The notes under the pieces are model-generated. The model was given only the letters and a program-made list of their open reading frames with translations. It searched no databases and was not told the origin of the DNA. Below, one piece after another: positions 1 to 6,085 of a stretch of 13,818 nt of DNA. Each line of letters opens with the position of its first letter. Position 1 is the stretch's first letter. The stretch covers positions 1 to 13,818 of the forward strand of contig CAXTOX010000104.1 in assembly GCA_964245885.1 (NCBI GenBank). The letters are read 5' to 3'. A program made the position numbers and the translations under genes. This stretch comes from CAHJWO01 sp964245885 (GTDB lineage: Bacteria; Verrucomicrobiota; Verrucomicrobiia; Chthoniobacterales; SZAS-18).

Positions 1-189
1 CGAAAACTCTTGGCCTTGTGACGCCACCTCAGAAATTCGCCGTGCGTGAGGAATCTTACCCAATTTTGAGTCAGGACAAAGTTGTCTACTTACCAAATAA
101 TGACGCACAAACGCCGCTACCCGCAGGAAGCAGCGGCATTCATACGAGTCAGGTCAGGTTTCTTTTCACCCTGGAACCTTGTCCTACCC
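1..189. other. Non-coding flank downstream of glnII
   Basis: I find no supportable gene here; open frames crossing it are antisense shadows of glnII. On the minus strand, after the glnII stop, there is a 6-bp stem (113-118 with 132-137) enclosed by a weak 11-bp inverted repeat with 10 matches (73-83 with 175-185). It has no T-run, so it is at best a weak terminator. The stretch is less GC-rich than the genes. Confidence 0.4.
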
Positions 190-1203
190 TCAGGCCGTTG
201 GCACGGTGGCGACGGTCTGCAAGATGCGGCTGGCGATCTTGTACGGGTCGCCAGAGGAATTCGGACGGCGGTCTTCCAGGTAGCCCTTGTAACCGCTGTT
301 CACGAACGAATGCGGCACCCGGATCGACGCACCGCGGTTGGCCACGCCGTAGTTGAACTTGTCGATGCTCTGGGTCTCGTGCAGACCCGTCAGACGCAGG
401 TGGTTATCAGGTCCGTAAACGGCGATGTGCTCGTTCTTGTACTTGTCGAACGCGCCCATCAACGACTCGAAATATTCCTTGCCGCCCGTCTCGCGCATGT
501 ACTCGGTCGAAAAATTGCAGTGCATCCCCGAGCCGTTCCAGTCGCCGCGGATCGGCTTGCAGTGCATCTCCACGTCCACCTGGTACTTCTCGCCCAGACG
601 CGCGAGGAGGTAGCGCGCCACCCACACCTGGTCGGCGGCGGCCTTCGAGCCTTTGCCGAAGATCTGGAACTCCCATTGGCCCTTCGCCACTTCGGCGTTG
701 ATGCCCTCGTGGTTGATGCCCGCGTCGAGGCAGAGGTCGAGATGTTCTTCCACGATCTCCCGCGCGAGATCGCCGACGTTGGAGAAGCCGACGCCCGTGT
801 AGTACGGCCCCTGCGGCCCGGGATAACCTTCCTTCGGGAAACCGAGCGGCTTGCCGTTCTGGTAGAGGAAATACTCCTGCTCAAAGCCGAACCACGCGCC
901 GGGGTCGTCCACGATGGTCGCGCGCGCGTTGGTCGGGTGCGGCGTGCCATCGGGCAACAGCACCTCGCACATCACCAGCGCGCCGTTCTTGCGCGTGGTG
1001 TCCGGGAACACCGCCACGGGCTTGAGCAAACAATCCGAACTGCGCCCTTCGGCCTGCTGGGTCGAGGAGCCGTCGAAGTTCCACATGGGCAACTGTTCGA
1101 GCGTAGGGAAGGCGTCGAAGTCGACGATCTTGGTCTTGCTGCGGAGGTTCGGGGTCGGCTCGTAGCCGTCCAGCCAGATGTATTCGAGTTTGTACTTCGA
1201 CAT
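190..1203 (-). CDS. glnII: Glutamine synthetase, type II (GSII)
   Basis: It ligates ammonia to glutamate using ATP to make glutamine, the central ammonium-assimilation step in the cytoplasm. At 337 residues it has the short GSII (eukaryote-like) length rather than the roughly 470 of GSI. Visible family blocks are DGSST (44-48) in the beta-grasp region, the metal-binding EQE (108-110), GINHEGINAEVAKGQWE (162-178) with several catalytic acids, the ATP-site block NGSGMHCN (223-230), and NRGASIRVP (289-297). No GSI-type adenylylation tyrosine loop is expected in this class. The ATG at 1203 gives the typical N-terminus running directly into the beta-grasp fold; no ribosome binding site is visible. 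It is divergent from the kinase-phosphatase genes, with a sigma-54-like promoter about 115 bp upstream. Family assignment is near certain; the symbol follows usual GSII naming. Confidence 0.96.
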   Translation of the reverse strand: MSKYKLEYIWLDGYEPTPNLRSKTKIVDFDAFPTLEQLPMWNFDGSSTQQAEGRSSDCLLKPVAVFPDTTRKNGALVMCEVLLPDGTPHPTNARATIVDDPGAWFGFEQEYFLYQNGKPLGFPKEGYPGPQGPYYTGVGFSNVGDLAREIVEEHLDLCLDAGINHEGINAEVAKGQWEFQIFGKGSKAAADQVWVARYLLARLGEKYQVDVEMHCKPIRGDWNGSGMHCNFSTEYMRETGGKEYFESLMGAFDKYKNEHIAVYGPDNHLRLTGLHETQSIDKFNYGVANRGASIRVPHSFVNSGYKGYLEDRRPNSSGDPYKIASRILQTVATVPTA

Positions 1204-1317
1204 GGGACGTTGGTGGATGAGGTTTGTCGTTTTTTGAACGGAGTGCGCAGATTTGAACCACCCTGCCGGTAGATTTTCCCTGTTTTTGCCGGGTTCGCAC
1301 GCGCCACCGCCACTTTT

Positions 1318-1334
1318 AGCACGAGCGGTGCCAG
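1318..1334 (-). promoter_or_regulatory. Candidate sigma-54 (-24/-12) promoter for glnII
   Basis: Read on the minus strand the site is CTGGCACCGCTCGTGCT. Against the RpoN consensus YTGGCACGNNNNTTGCW it matches 15 of 17 positions, including the invariant GG and GC separated by exactly 10 bases. It points toward glnII and would start transcription near 1307, giving a leader of about 100 nt. Glutamine synthetase genes are classic sigma-54/NtrC targets, which strengthens the call. I saw no clear NtrC palindrome upstream; the activator site could lie inside the start of the divergent kinase gene. Confidence 0.6.
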
Positions 1335-1388
1335 TGAAGGAAACGTAAAATTTCCGTCACCCTCCAGCCGTTTTGCCTTTCGCCCGTT

Positions 1389-1856
1389 TTGCCCGTTTGT
1401 TATCGGGTGCCGCACGAGGTCAAAGACACGCTCCGCGCGCTGGTGCGCATCGGTTACGATGGACGCGTCACCAAGACCTTTCGCGGTCCGCAGGCGGCCG
1501 AGCGTTTTGACAACGAAACCCGCGTGCTGCGGCACCTGGAGGCCCGCGCCTGTCCGTTCGTGCCGCGCCTGCTGGAGAGCGACGCGGAGGCACTCCGCCT
1601 CGTCACGACGAACTGTGGCAGCCGCGTCGAACACCTCGACGCCGACCGCCTGCGGGAGATTTTTGCCGAACTCCTCGCCTACGGCGTTCGCCACGACGAC
1701 GCCGAGGCACGCAACATCACCTACAACCAGCGCACCGGCCGCTTCTGCGTGATCGACTTCGAGTTTGCCACGCTCATCAGGCCCGGCACGGTCGACCCCG
1801 ACGCCGTTCCGCAAGACCTGCCGCCCGTCCACAACCATGCCCACCCCCTCGGCTAG
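1389..1856 (+). CDS. Compact protein-kinase-like protein
   Basis: This 155-residue protein has the skeleton of a minimal protein-kinase fold. VTKTF (Lys29) stands for the ATP-binding VAIK lysine, Glu43 in FDNETRVL for the helix-C glutamate, HDDAEARN (102-109) for the HRDxxxxN catalytic loop with Asp104 and Asn109, and IDFEFA (122-127) for the Mg-binding DFG, with Glu replacing Gly. There is almost no C-lobe after DFE, as in small Bud32/RIO or sugar-kinase-like members. It overlaps the downstream PPM phosphatase gene by 20 bp, so the two are probably translationally coupled and act on one pathway. The start is uncertain: TTG at 1389 gives the longest form, GTG at 1407 is an alternative, there is no ATG or ribosome binding site, and an in-frame stop lies at 1335. 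The substrate is unknown; small-molecule kinase activity is possible. Confidence 0.75.
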   Translation: MPVCYRVPHEVKDTLRALVRIGYDGRVTKTFRGPQAAERFDNETRVLRHLEARACPFVPRLLESDAEALRLVTTNCGSRVEHLDADRLREIFAELLAYGVRHDDAEARNITYNQRTGRFCVIDFEFATLIRPGTVDPDAVPQDLPPVHNHAHPLG

Positions 1857-2667
1857 CTCGCCCTCCGCCCCGCGCCTGCGCTGGTCCGGCCGCACGGACC
1901 GCGGCAAGGTGCGCAAGAACAACGAGGACCATTTCCTGGGCCTTTGGTTCGACGCCCAGGAGGTCCATTACCTCGGGAAAATCGGCGACGCCGTCACGGC
2001 GGACGCCGACTTCGTGTTCGCGGTCAGCGACGGCATGGGGGGCGCAATGGCCGGGGAATTCGCCAGCCGGATCACGGTGGAAAAGATCGCGCGCGTGCTG
2101 CCGGGGGTGTTCCGGCGGCCGGCGGTCGGGCTGGAAACCGGGCACGCGGACGTGTTGGAGAAGCTTTTTGCCCAGATTCACCGCGCGCTGATGTTTGTCG
2201 GCGGTTCCTACGAGGAAACCGAGGGCATGGGCGCGACCCTGAGCCTGGGCTGGTTCACGGGCGGCTGGATGCATTTCGCGCACATCGGCGACAGCCGGAT
2301 TTATCATCTGCCGACGCGCGAGGGTGGCATCCGGCAGGTCACGCACGACGACACGTACGTCGGGTGGCTGTTTCGCAACGGCAAGCTCAACGAGCGCGAG
2401 GCCCGCACCCATCCCCGGCGCCACGTCCTGCAAAAGGCGCTCGGCGCGGGGCACCAGTTCGTCGACCCGCACGTCGGCAGCGTCGCGTGCGAACCGGGCG
2501 ACCGCTTCGTGCTCTGCACGGACGGGCTGGTGGACGGACTTTTCGATGCGCAGGTCGCGGAGTTCGCCGTCGGCGAGGACCCGGCGGAGCGGCTGGTCAA
2601 AGAGGCGTTGGAACGCTCCGGCCGCGACAACACGACCGCGCTTGTCGTCGAGGTGCTCGGGGAGTGA
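1837..2667 (+). CDS. PPM/PP2C-family Ser/Thr protein phosphatase
   Basis: A 276-residue metal-dependent phosphatase expected to remove phosphate from Ser/Thr in the cytoplasm. All main PP2C motifs are present: RTDRGKVRKNNEDH (19-32) with the metal-binding acids, SDGMGG (64-69), GATLSLGW (132-139), GDSR (151-154), HPRRHVLQKALG (192-203), LCTDGLVDGL (226-235, Asp229) and GRDNTTALVVEV (262-273). It consists of the catalytic domain alone, with no membrane segment or sensor. The chosen ATG starts inside the 3' end of the kinase-like gene, a 20-bp overlap. The open frame continues upstream to 1765, but that part is low-complexity sequence antiparallel to no domain, so the ATG at 1837 is preferred. 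The pairing suggests a reversible phosphorylation switch. Confidence 0.95.
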   Translation: MPTPSASSPSAPRLRWSGRTDRGKVRKNNEDHFLGLWFDAQEVHYLGKIGDAVTADADFVFAVSDGMGGAMAGEFASRITVEKIARVLPGVFRRPAVGLETGHADVLEKLFAQIHRALMFVGGSYEETEGMGATLSLGWFTGGWMHFAHIGDSRIYHLPTREGGIRQVTHDDTYVGWLFRNGKLNEREARTHPRRHVLQKALGAGHQFVDPHVGSVACEPGDRFVLCTDGLVDGLFDAQVAEFAVGEDPAERLVKEALERSGRDNTTALVVEVLGE

Positions 2668-2672
2668 GTTTG

Positions 2673-2777
2673 TCCACAGATTACGCAGATTTACGCAGAT
2701 TTTAGGAAAGGTGGAAGACGGAGAGTTCCGCCGAAAATCCTTTTTCTTAATCTGCGCTAATCTGCGTAATCTGTGGA
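2673..2777. repeat. Inverted repeat 1 (29-bp arms, 47-nt loop)
   Basis: The left arm 2673-2701 begins TCCACAGATTACGCAG and contains a perfect tandem of the 10-mer TTACGCAGAT (2681-2690, 2691-2700). The right arm 2749-2777 is its reverse complement with 27 of 29 matches. The element fills the gap between the phosphatase stop and the permease start and is far more AT-rich than its surroundings. It could form a long stem in DNA or in the mRNA, and could separate expression of the permease from the kinase-phosphatase pair. I take it for a dispersed non-coding repeat; its copy number in the genome is unknown. Confidence 0.9.
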
Positions 2778-2791
2778 CCCTTCTGCTCCCG

Positions 2792-3562
2792 ATGCTCGCC
2801 GAACTCCTCGCCTTGTGCGGCTTCGCCTTCCTGGCAGGATTCATCGACTCGGTCGTCGGTGGCGGCGGCCTCGTGCAAATCCCCGCCTTGCTGATCCTCC
2901 TGCCGCCCGGGACGCCGGTGGCCGACGTGCTGGGCACGAACAAATTCGTCGGCGTGACCGGCACGGCCGCCGCGGCGTGGAACTACGCGCGGCACGTCGA
3001 GATCGACTGGCGCGCGACCCTGCCGACGGCCCTGGCGGGCTTCGTATTCTCGGTGTTCGGTGCGCTCACGGTCAGCCACCTCGACCCGGCGCTGCTGCGT
3101 CCGCTCGTGCTCGTGCTGCTGGTGGCGGTGGCGGTCTACACTTTCGTGCGCAAGGACTTCGGTTCCCTGCACGCCCCGCGCCTGGAATCGGCGCGGGTGC
3201 CGTTGATCGGCGCGGGTGTTGGAGCCGTGATCGGCTTCTACGACGGATTCTTCGGGCCGGGCACGGGCAGCTTCCTGATCTTCACGTTCATCGGCGTGTT
3301 CGGCTTCGGGTTCCTGGCGGCCTCGGCATCATCGAAGGTGGTTAACACGGCCACGAACCTCTCAACCGTCGCTTACTTCGCCTTGACCGGCCACGTCTAC
3401 TACTGGCTGGCGGTGCCGATGGCAGTGTGCAACATCCTCGGTTCCCTCGTCGGCACGCGGCTGGCGGTCCTGCGCGGCAACCGGTTCGTGCGGTGGTTCT
3501 TTCTCGTGGTGGTCACGGCCATCATCGGCAAACTCGGCTACGACACCTTGCGCGGTTCGTGA
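2792..3562 (+). CDS. yfcA: TauE/SafE-family permease, YfcA-like
   Basis: A 256-residue polytopic inner-membrane protein with about eight hydrophobic segments. It carries the two family signatures: FIDSVVGGGGLVQIPALL (17-34) in the first repeat and GFYDGFFGPGTGSF (148-161) in the second, followed by SKVVNTATNLSTVAYF (181-196). These closely resemble E. coli YfcA as I recall it. TauE/SafE proteins export or import small anions such as sulfite, sulfoacetate or other organosulfur compounds; the substrate here cannot be read from sequence. The ATG at 2792 gives a clean membrane N-terminus; the open frame upstream runs through the phosphatase gene in another frame and is not coding. No ribosome binding site is visible. 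It is probably transcribed from the upstream genes or from a promoter inside inverted repeat 1. Confidence 0.92.
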   Translation: MLAELLALCGFAFLAGFIDSVVGGGGLVQIPALLILLPPGTPVADVLGTNKFVGVTGTAAAAWNYARHVEIDWRATLPTALAGFVFSVFGALTVSHLDPALLRPLVLVLLVAVAVYTFVRKDFGSLHAPRLESARVPLIGAGVGAVIGFYDGFFGPGTGSFLIFTFIGVFGFGFLAASASSKVVNTATNLSTVAYFALTGHVYYWLAVPMAVCNILGSLVGTRLAVLRGNRFVRWFFLVVVTAIIGKLGYDTLRGS

Positions 3563-3568
3563 CGTTCC

Positions 3569-3583
3569 CGCCGCGTAGCGGCG
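3569..3583 (+). terminator. GTA-triloop hairpin just after the permease gene
   Basis: CGCCGCGTAGCGGCG forms a perfect 6-bp GC stem around a GTA loop, 6 bp after the permease stop. It could slow polymerase, but no T-run follows, so a standard intrinsic terminator is not shown. Its C-GNA-G cap is the same design as the hairpins at 5986-6062, so it may be a stray unit of that repeat type. Confidence 0.35.
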
Positions 3584-3719
3584 TCGTCACCTCGGGTAGG
3601 GATGGCTCTCCGAGCCGCTCCCTAAATTTTCTGGTTGGGGGAACGTCTACGGACGTGCACGGTCATTCCAATCCAAAATAGGGACCGGCTCGGAGAGCCA
3701 TCCCTACCCGAGGTGACGA
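3584..3719. repeat. Inverted repeat 2 (34-bp perfect arms)
   Basis: The arms 3584-3617 and 3686-3719 are perfect reverse complements; the left one starts TCGTCACCTCGGGTAGGGAT and ends in CTCCGAGCCG. After one mismatch the pairing resumes for six bases (TCCCTA at 3619-3624). The loop, about 68 nt, carries a small hairpin ACGTC-TACG-GACGT. The element lies between convergent genes, where such a stem could end transcription from both sides, though it has no T-run. It is non-coding; I read it as a dispersed palindromic repeat unrelated in sequence to the other four in the window. Confidence 0.95.
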
Positions 3720-3765
3720 ACGGCTGCCTCGCCGGAAATCTCCGCCCGTGCGGACCGATTAAAAC

Positions 3766-4458
3766 CTACCACGGCAACTCTTCGCCCGCGTACGTCAAAT
3801 AGCGGCCGTTGTCGGCGGTCGTCAGCTTGTCGATGACCTTCAACATCCCGCGGATCGACTCCTCCGGCCGGAGGTCCGCTCCCTTGCCGCCCATATCCGT
3901 CTGCACCCAACCGGGATGCAGCGCGATGATGGCGATGCCGCGCCGCTTCAACTCGGCCGCCACCTTCTTGACGCCCATGTTCAACGCGGCCTTGCTCATG
4001 CCATAGCTCAGGCCAAAACTCAGCCCATCGGCCTTCGCGATCGAACCGAGGATGGACGTGACGCACACCACCTTCGGCTGCTTGCCCTCGTGTTCGAGCA
4101 GCGGCGTCAACGCCTGAGTGACGAGCAGCGGCGCAACCGAGTTGACGAAAAGCACGCGCGTCATCGTCCCCGCGTCGAACGCGCCGAACCTCTCCTCCGC
4201 CGCGGCGATGCCGGCGTTGTTGATCAGCACGTCGATGGCCGGCAGGTCGCGGGGCAGCTCGGCGATGGCGTCGGCGTCGGTCACGTCGAGTTCGCGCACC
4301 GTCAGCCGTTCGTCGGCCGCGCCGGCCAGTTCCTGGAGCGCCTTGGCGGCGTCCGGTTCGCGGCAGCAGGCAATGACGGAATCGCCGCGTGCGAGGAGCT
4401 GACGGGTAAATTCGAGACCGAGGCCGCGGTTGGCCCCGGTGATGAGGTAACGGATCAT
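3766..4458 (-). CDS. Short-chain dehydrogenase/reductase (SDR)
   Basis: A 230-residue classical SDR, an NAD(P)H-dependent cytoplasmic oxidoreductase acting on a carbonyl or hydroxyl group of unknown substrate. It shows TGANRGLG (7-14, the Rossmann glycine motif), LDVTD (57-61), NNAG (80-83), a catalytic serine in CVTSILGS (132-139), YGMSK (152-156, the Tyr-x3-Lys pair) and HPGWVQTDMG (181-190). The overall pattern resembles the sniffer/C-factor-like carbonyl reductase subgroup. The ATG at 4458 starts the first Rossmann strand (MIRYLITGA); the frame stays open to 4500, but those 14 residues match no domain. It stands alone, convergent with the permease and divergent from the gene at 4669. Confidence 0.93.
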   Translation of the reverse strand: MIRYLITGANRGLGLEFTRQLLARGDSVIACCREPDAAKALQELAGAADERLTVRELDVTDADAIAELPRDLPAIDVLINNAGIAAAEERFGAFDAGTMTRVLFVNSVAPLLVTQALTPLLEHEGKQPKVVCVTSILGSIAKADGLSFGLSYGMSKAALNMGVKKVAAELKRRGIAIIALHPGWVQTDMGGKGADLRPEESIRGMLKVIDKLTTADNGRYLTYAGEELPW

Positions 4459-4617
4459 GCGGCATAGATACCCCGGGACCGTCGGTCCGCAAGACGGCAC
4501 GAGACGCGCGCGGAGGATTGTCCGGTGGGGGATGTTCGCGCGTGATTACCAGCCCTTTCCCCGCGCCCGCCGCAGCCGTCGACGCACCGGCGGCTGCATC
4601 GACCTGACATTTCTGCA

Positions 4618-4646
4618 TGGAAACCGCCCCACGGCTCGAATAATAT
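4618..4646 (+). promoter_or_regulatory. Weak sigma-70-like promoter candidate
   Basis: TGGAAA (4618-4623) and TAATAT (4641-4646) are separated by 17 bp, each matching 4 of 6 consensus positions. This would start a leader of about 17 nt before the ATG at 4669. The local AT-rich island in a GC-rich intergenic space supports it. The rest of 4459-4668 holds nothing else I can name. Confidence 0.3.
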
Positions 4647-4668
4647 CCACCGCAGCCCCCCTGTCCTG

Positions 4669-5199
4669 ATGACCTGTTCCATCTACGCTTCCAAGCCTTT
4701 CTCGCTGCTGTTGCTCCTCGTGTCGGCGCTCGCCGCCGCGGCTGCCTGGTTTGTGTTCCAGGCAGACCTCCGGCTGACGGCCGGGATTTTTGCCGGTCCG
4801 TCGCTGCTGGCCGCCCTGCTCATCGTCGCGTTGCGCAAGCCGATCATCCGCGTCGATCAGCGAGGCGTGGCCTACCATCCGCGTTCGTTGCCACGGATCG
4901 GCTGGGCGGACGTGGCCGGGGTGGACCGTGCTCCGATGGTCGAACCGACCGTCGACGGCCTCGTCTACCATTCGGAGGATGGCCGGCGGCCGGTTCTGGT
5001 GGTGCTCCGTGACGCCGACAAGTACCTGCGACGCCTGCCCAGCGCCGTGCAGGCCGGGCTGATGGTCGAGCGCGAGACCGAGGACGTGTGCTTCCGGCTC
5101 GACTTCACGGGACTGCCCGCCGCTTCCGCCAAGGTCTACGCGTGCATCCAGCATCATCTGAGCGCGGCGGGCGTCGGCAAGGTAACGAAAGCGGCCTGA
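4669..5199 (+). CDS. Two-TM protein, STM3941-like architecture
   Basis: A 176-residue protein with two N-terminal hydrophobic segments (about 11-30 and 36-55) and a soluble C-terminal domain. The stretch IIRVDQRGVAYHPRSLPRIGWADVAGVD (59-86) has the pattern of a PH-like fold: a strand stating a basal value, then an 'IGWADV' strand. This layout is what I recall of STM3941-type membrane proteins, whose function is unknown. The C-terminal FRLDFTGLPAASAKVYACIQHHL (about 143-165) would be the closing helix. The ATG at 4669 leads straight into the first TM segment. It is convergent with rdgB with only 15 bp between stops and no terminator visible there. The family call is tentative; membrane topology is clearer. 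Confidence 0.7.
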   Translation: MTCSIYASKPFSLLLLLVSALAAAAAWFVFQADLRLTAGIFAGPSLLAALLIVALRKPIIRVDQRGVAYHPRSLPRIGWADVAGVDRAPMVEPTVDGLVYHSEDGRRPVLVVLRDADKYLRRLPSAVQAGLMVERETEDVCFRLDFTGLPAASAKVYACIQHHLSAAGVGKVTKAA

Positions 5200-5214
5200 A
5201 TCTCCGCCGCCGGT

Positions 5215-5826
5215 TCACGCCGCGATCTTGCGCAGAAACTCCGCCGCCTTGCGCATCGCCTCGCCCCGGTGGCTGAGCCGGTTCTTCACCTCGGCGGGCA
5301 GTTCGGAAAACGTTTCTTTGTACCCGGCCGGCACGAACACCGGGTCGTAGCCGAACCCGCCCTTTCCCCGCGCCGGATGGACGACCGCACCCTCGACCGT
5401 GCCGTCGAACCTCTTCGCCACTTCCCCGTCCCAGGCCACGACGATGCAGCAGCGGAACCGCGCGGTCTGCGGTTGCGCGTAGGTCGGGCCGACGACGCGC
5501 TGGAGTTCGCGCGCGAGGTGCTGTCGGTTGGCCTCGTCGTCCGCGCCCGGCCCGGCGTAGCGCGCGGAAAACACCCCCGGCGCGCCCCCGAGCGCGTCCA
5601 CTTCCAGGCCCGAGTCATCGGCGAGCACCCAGCCGCCGGGGAAGTTTTTCGAGCCGAAAATTGCCTTGAGCGCGGCGTTATCGGCGAAGGTCAGGCCGGT
5701 TTCGTCCACCTCCGGCAAATCGGGGTAGCCCAAGAGATCGACGACGTTCCAGCCCGGCCCGAGGATGGCGCGGACTTCGAGCGTCTTGTGGAGGTTGCGG
5801 GTGGCGAGGAGGATTTTCCGGGGCAT
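5215..5826 (-). CDS. rdgB: RdgB/HAM1 family non-canonical purine NTP pyrophosphatase
   Basis: It hydrolyses dITP, XTP and related deaminated purine nucleotides to monophosphate and pyrophosphate, keeping them out of DNA and RNA. The 203 residues match the family length. Motifs seen are ATRNLHK (8-14, nucleotide loop), DETGLTFADNAALKA (41-55), ADDSGLEVDALGGAPGVFSARYAG (69-92, catalytic Asp70 and the base-recognition strand), GKGGFGYDPVF (154-164) and LSHRGEA (184-190). The ATG at 5826 gives the standard N-terminus with the first motif at residue 8. The frame remains open to 6048, but that part is the translated hairpin array and is not protein. Its promoter must lie in or between the hairpins at 5833-6062. 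Confidence 0.96.
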   Translation of the reverse strand: MPRKILLATRNLHKTLEVRAILGPGWNVVDLLGYPDLPEVDETGLTFADNAALKAIFGSKNFPGGWVLADDSGLEVDALGGAPGVFSARYAGPGADDEANRQHLARELQRVVGPTYAQPQTARFRCCIVVAWDGEVAKRFDGTVEGAVVHPARGKGGFGYDPVFVPAGYKETFSELPAEVKNRLSHRGEAMRKAAEFLRKIAA

Positions 5827-5832
5827 GGGGAA

Positions 5833-6062
5833 GGCGCGCGGCGCGCCGTGGCGGTGCAGGCTGCGCCTGCGTTGCGGTGCGCCTGCGGCGCGTTGCGGGT
5901 TGCGGGTTGCGGGTTGCGCGACTATCTGCAAAGGATTGCCTGCTTCCCCGAAGTTCGGCAAGACATACCACCGATCACCCGCAACGCACGCGCAGCGTGC
6001 ACCGCAACGTGGCGAAGCCACACCGCAACGCGCCGCAGGCGCTCCCACCGTGCCGCAGGCAC
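5833..6062. repeat. Inverted array of GNA-triloop mini-hairpins
   Basis: Right arm: GCACGC-GCA-GCGTGC (5986-6000), GTGGC-GAA-GCCAC (6009-6021), GCGCC-GCA-GGCGC (6030-6042) and GTGCC-GCA-GGCAC (6050-6062). The first three are separated by ACCGCAAC (6001-6008, 6022-6029); the last gap is a degenerate TCCCACC. Left arm, the reverse-complement design: GGCGCG-CGG-CGCGCC (5833-5847), GCAGGC-TGC-GCCTGC (5856-5870) and GCGCC-TGC-GGCGC (5879-5891), separated by GTGGCGGT and GTTGCGGT. Then TTGCGGG is repeated three times (5893-5913). The centre holds an imperfect hairpin (5936-5961). Stems differ from unit to unit but always self-pair, and all right-arm loops are C-GNA-G, a cap known to make unusually stable DNA mini-hairpins. 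The array fills the divergent rdgB-leuS gap, so promoters for both must sit within it. Confidence 0.93.
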
Positions 6063-6085
6063 CCCGCTCCTACCACTTTGTCGAT

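Noticed and set aside
82..1272. 396-residue open frame antisense to glnII
   Set aside because: It covers the strong GSII gene on the opposite strand and its translation has the Arg/Val/His-rich look of a GC-rich shadow with no domain.
1220..1290. tRNA-like 3' end on the minus strand (GGTTCAAATC context before glnII)
   Set aside because: The T-stem has mismatches, there is no CCA-type end and no 5' acceptor partner at the right distance.
1777..2964. 395-residue open frame antisense to the phosphatase and through inverted repeat 1
   Set aside because: It runs through a palindromic repeat and has no family features; the plus-strand PPM gene is unambiguous.
5833..6062. CRISPR-like array
   Set aside because: The repeat is an 8-mer and the 'spacers' are self-complementary stems of 13-15 nt; there is no cas gene and no proper repeat or spacer size.
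6063..6085. T-box or other riboswitch leader for leuS
   Set aside because: No T-box sequence or specifier-loop structure is seen; the upstream space is taken by the hairpin array.
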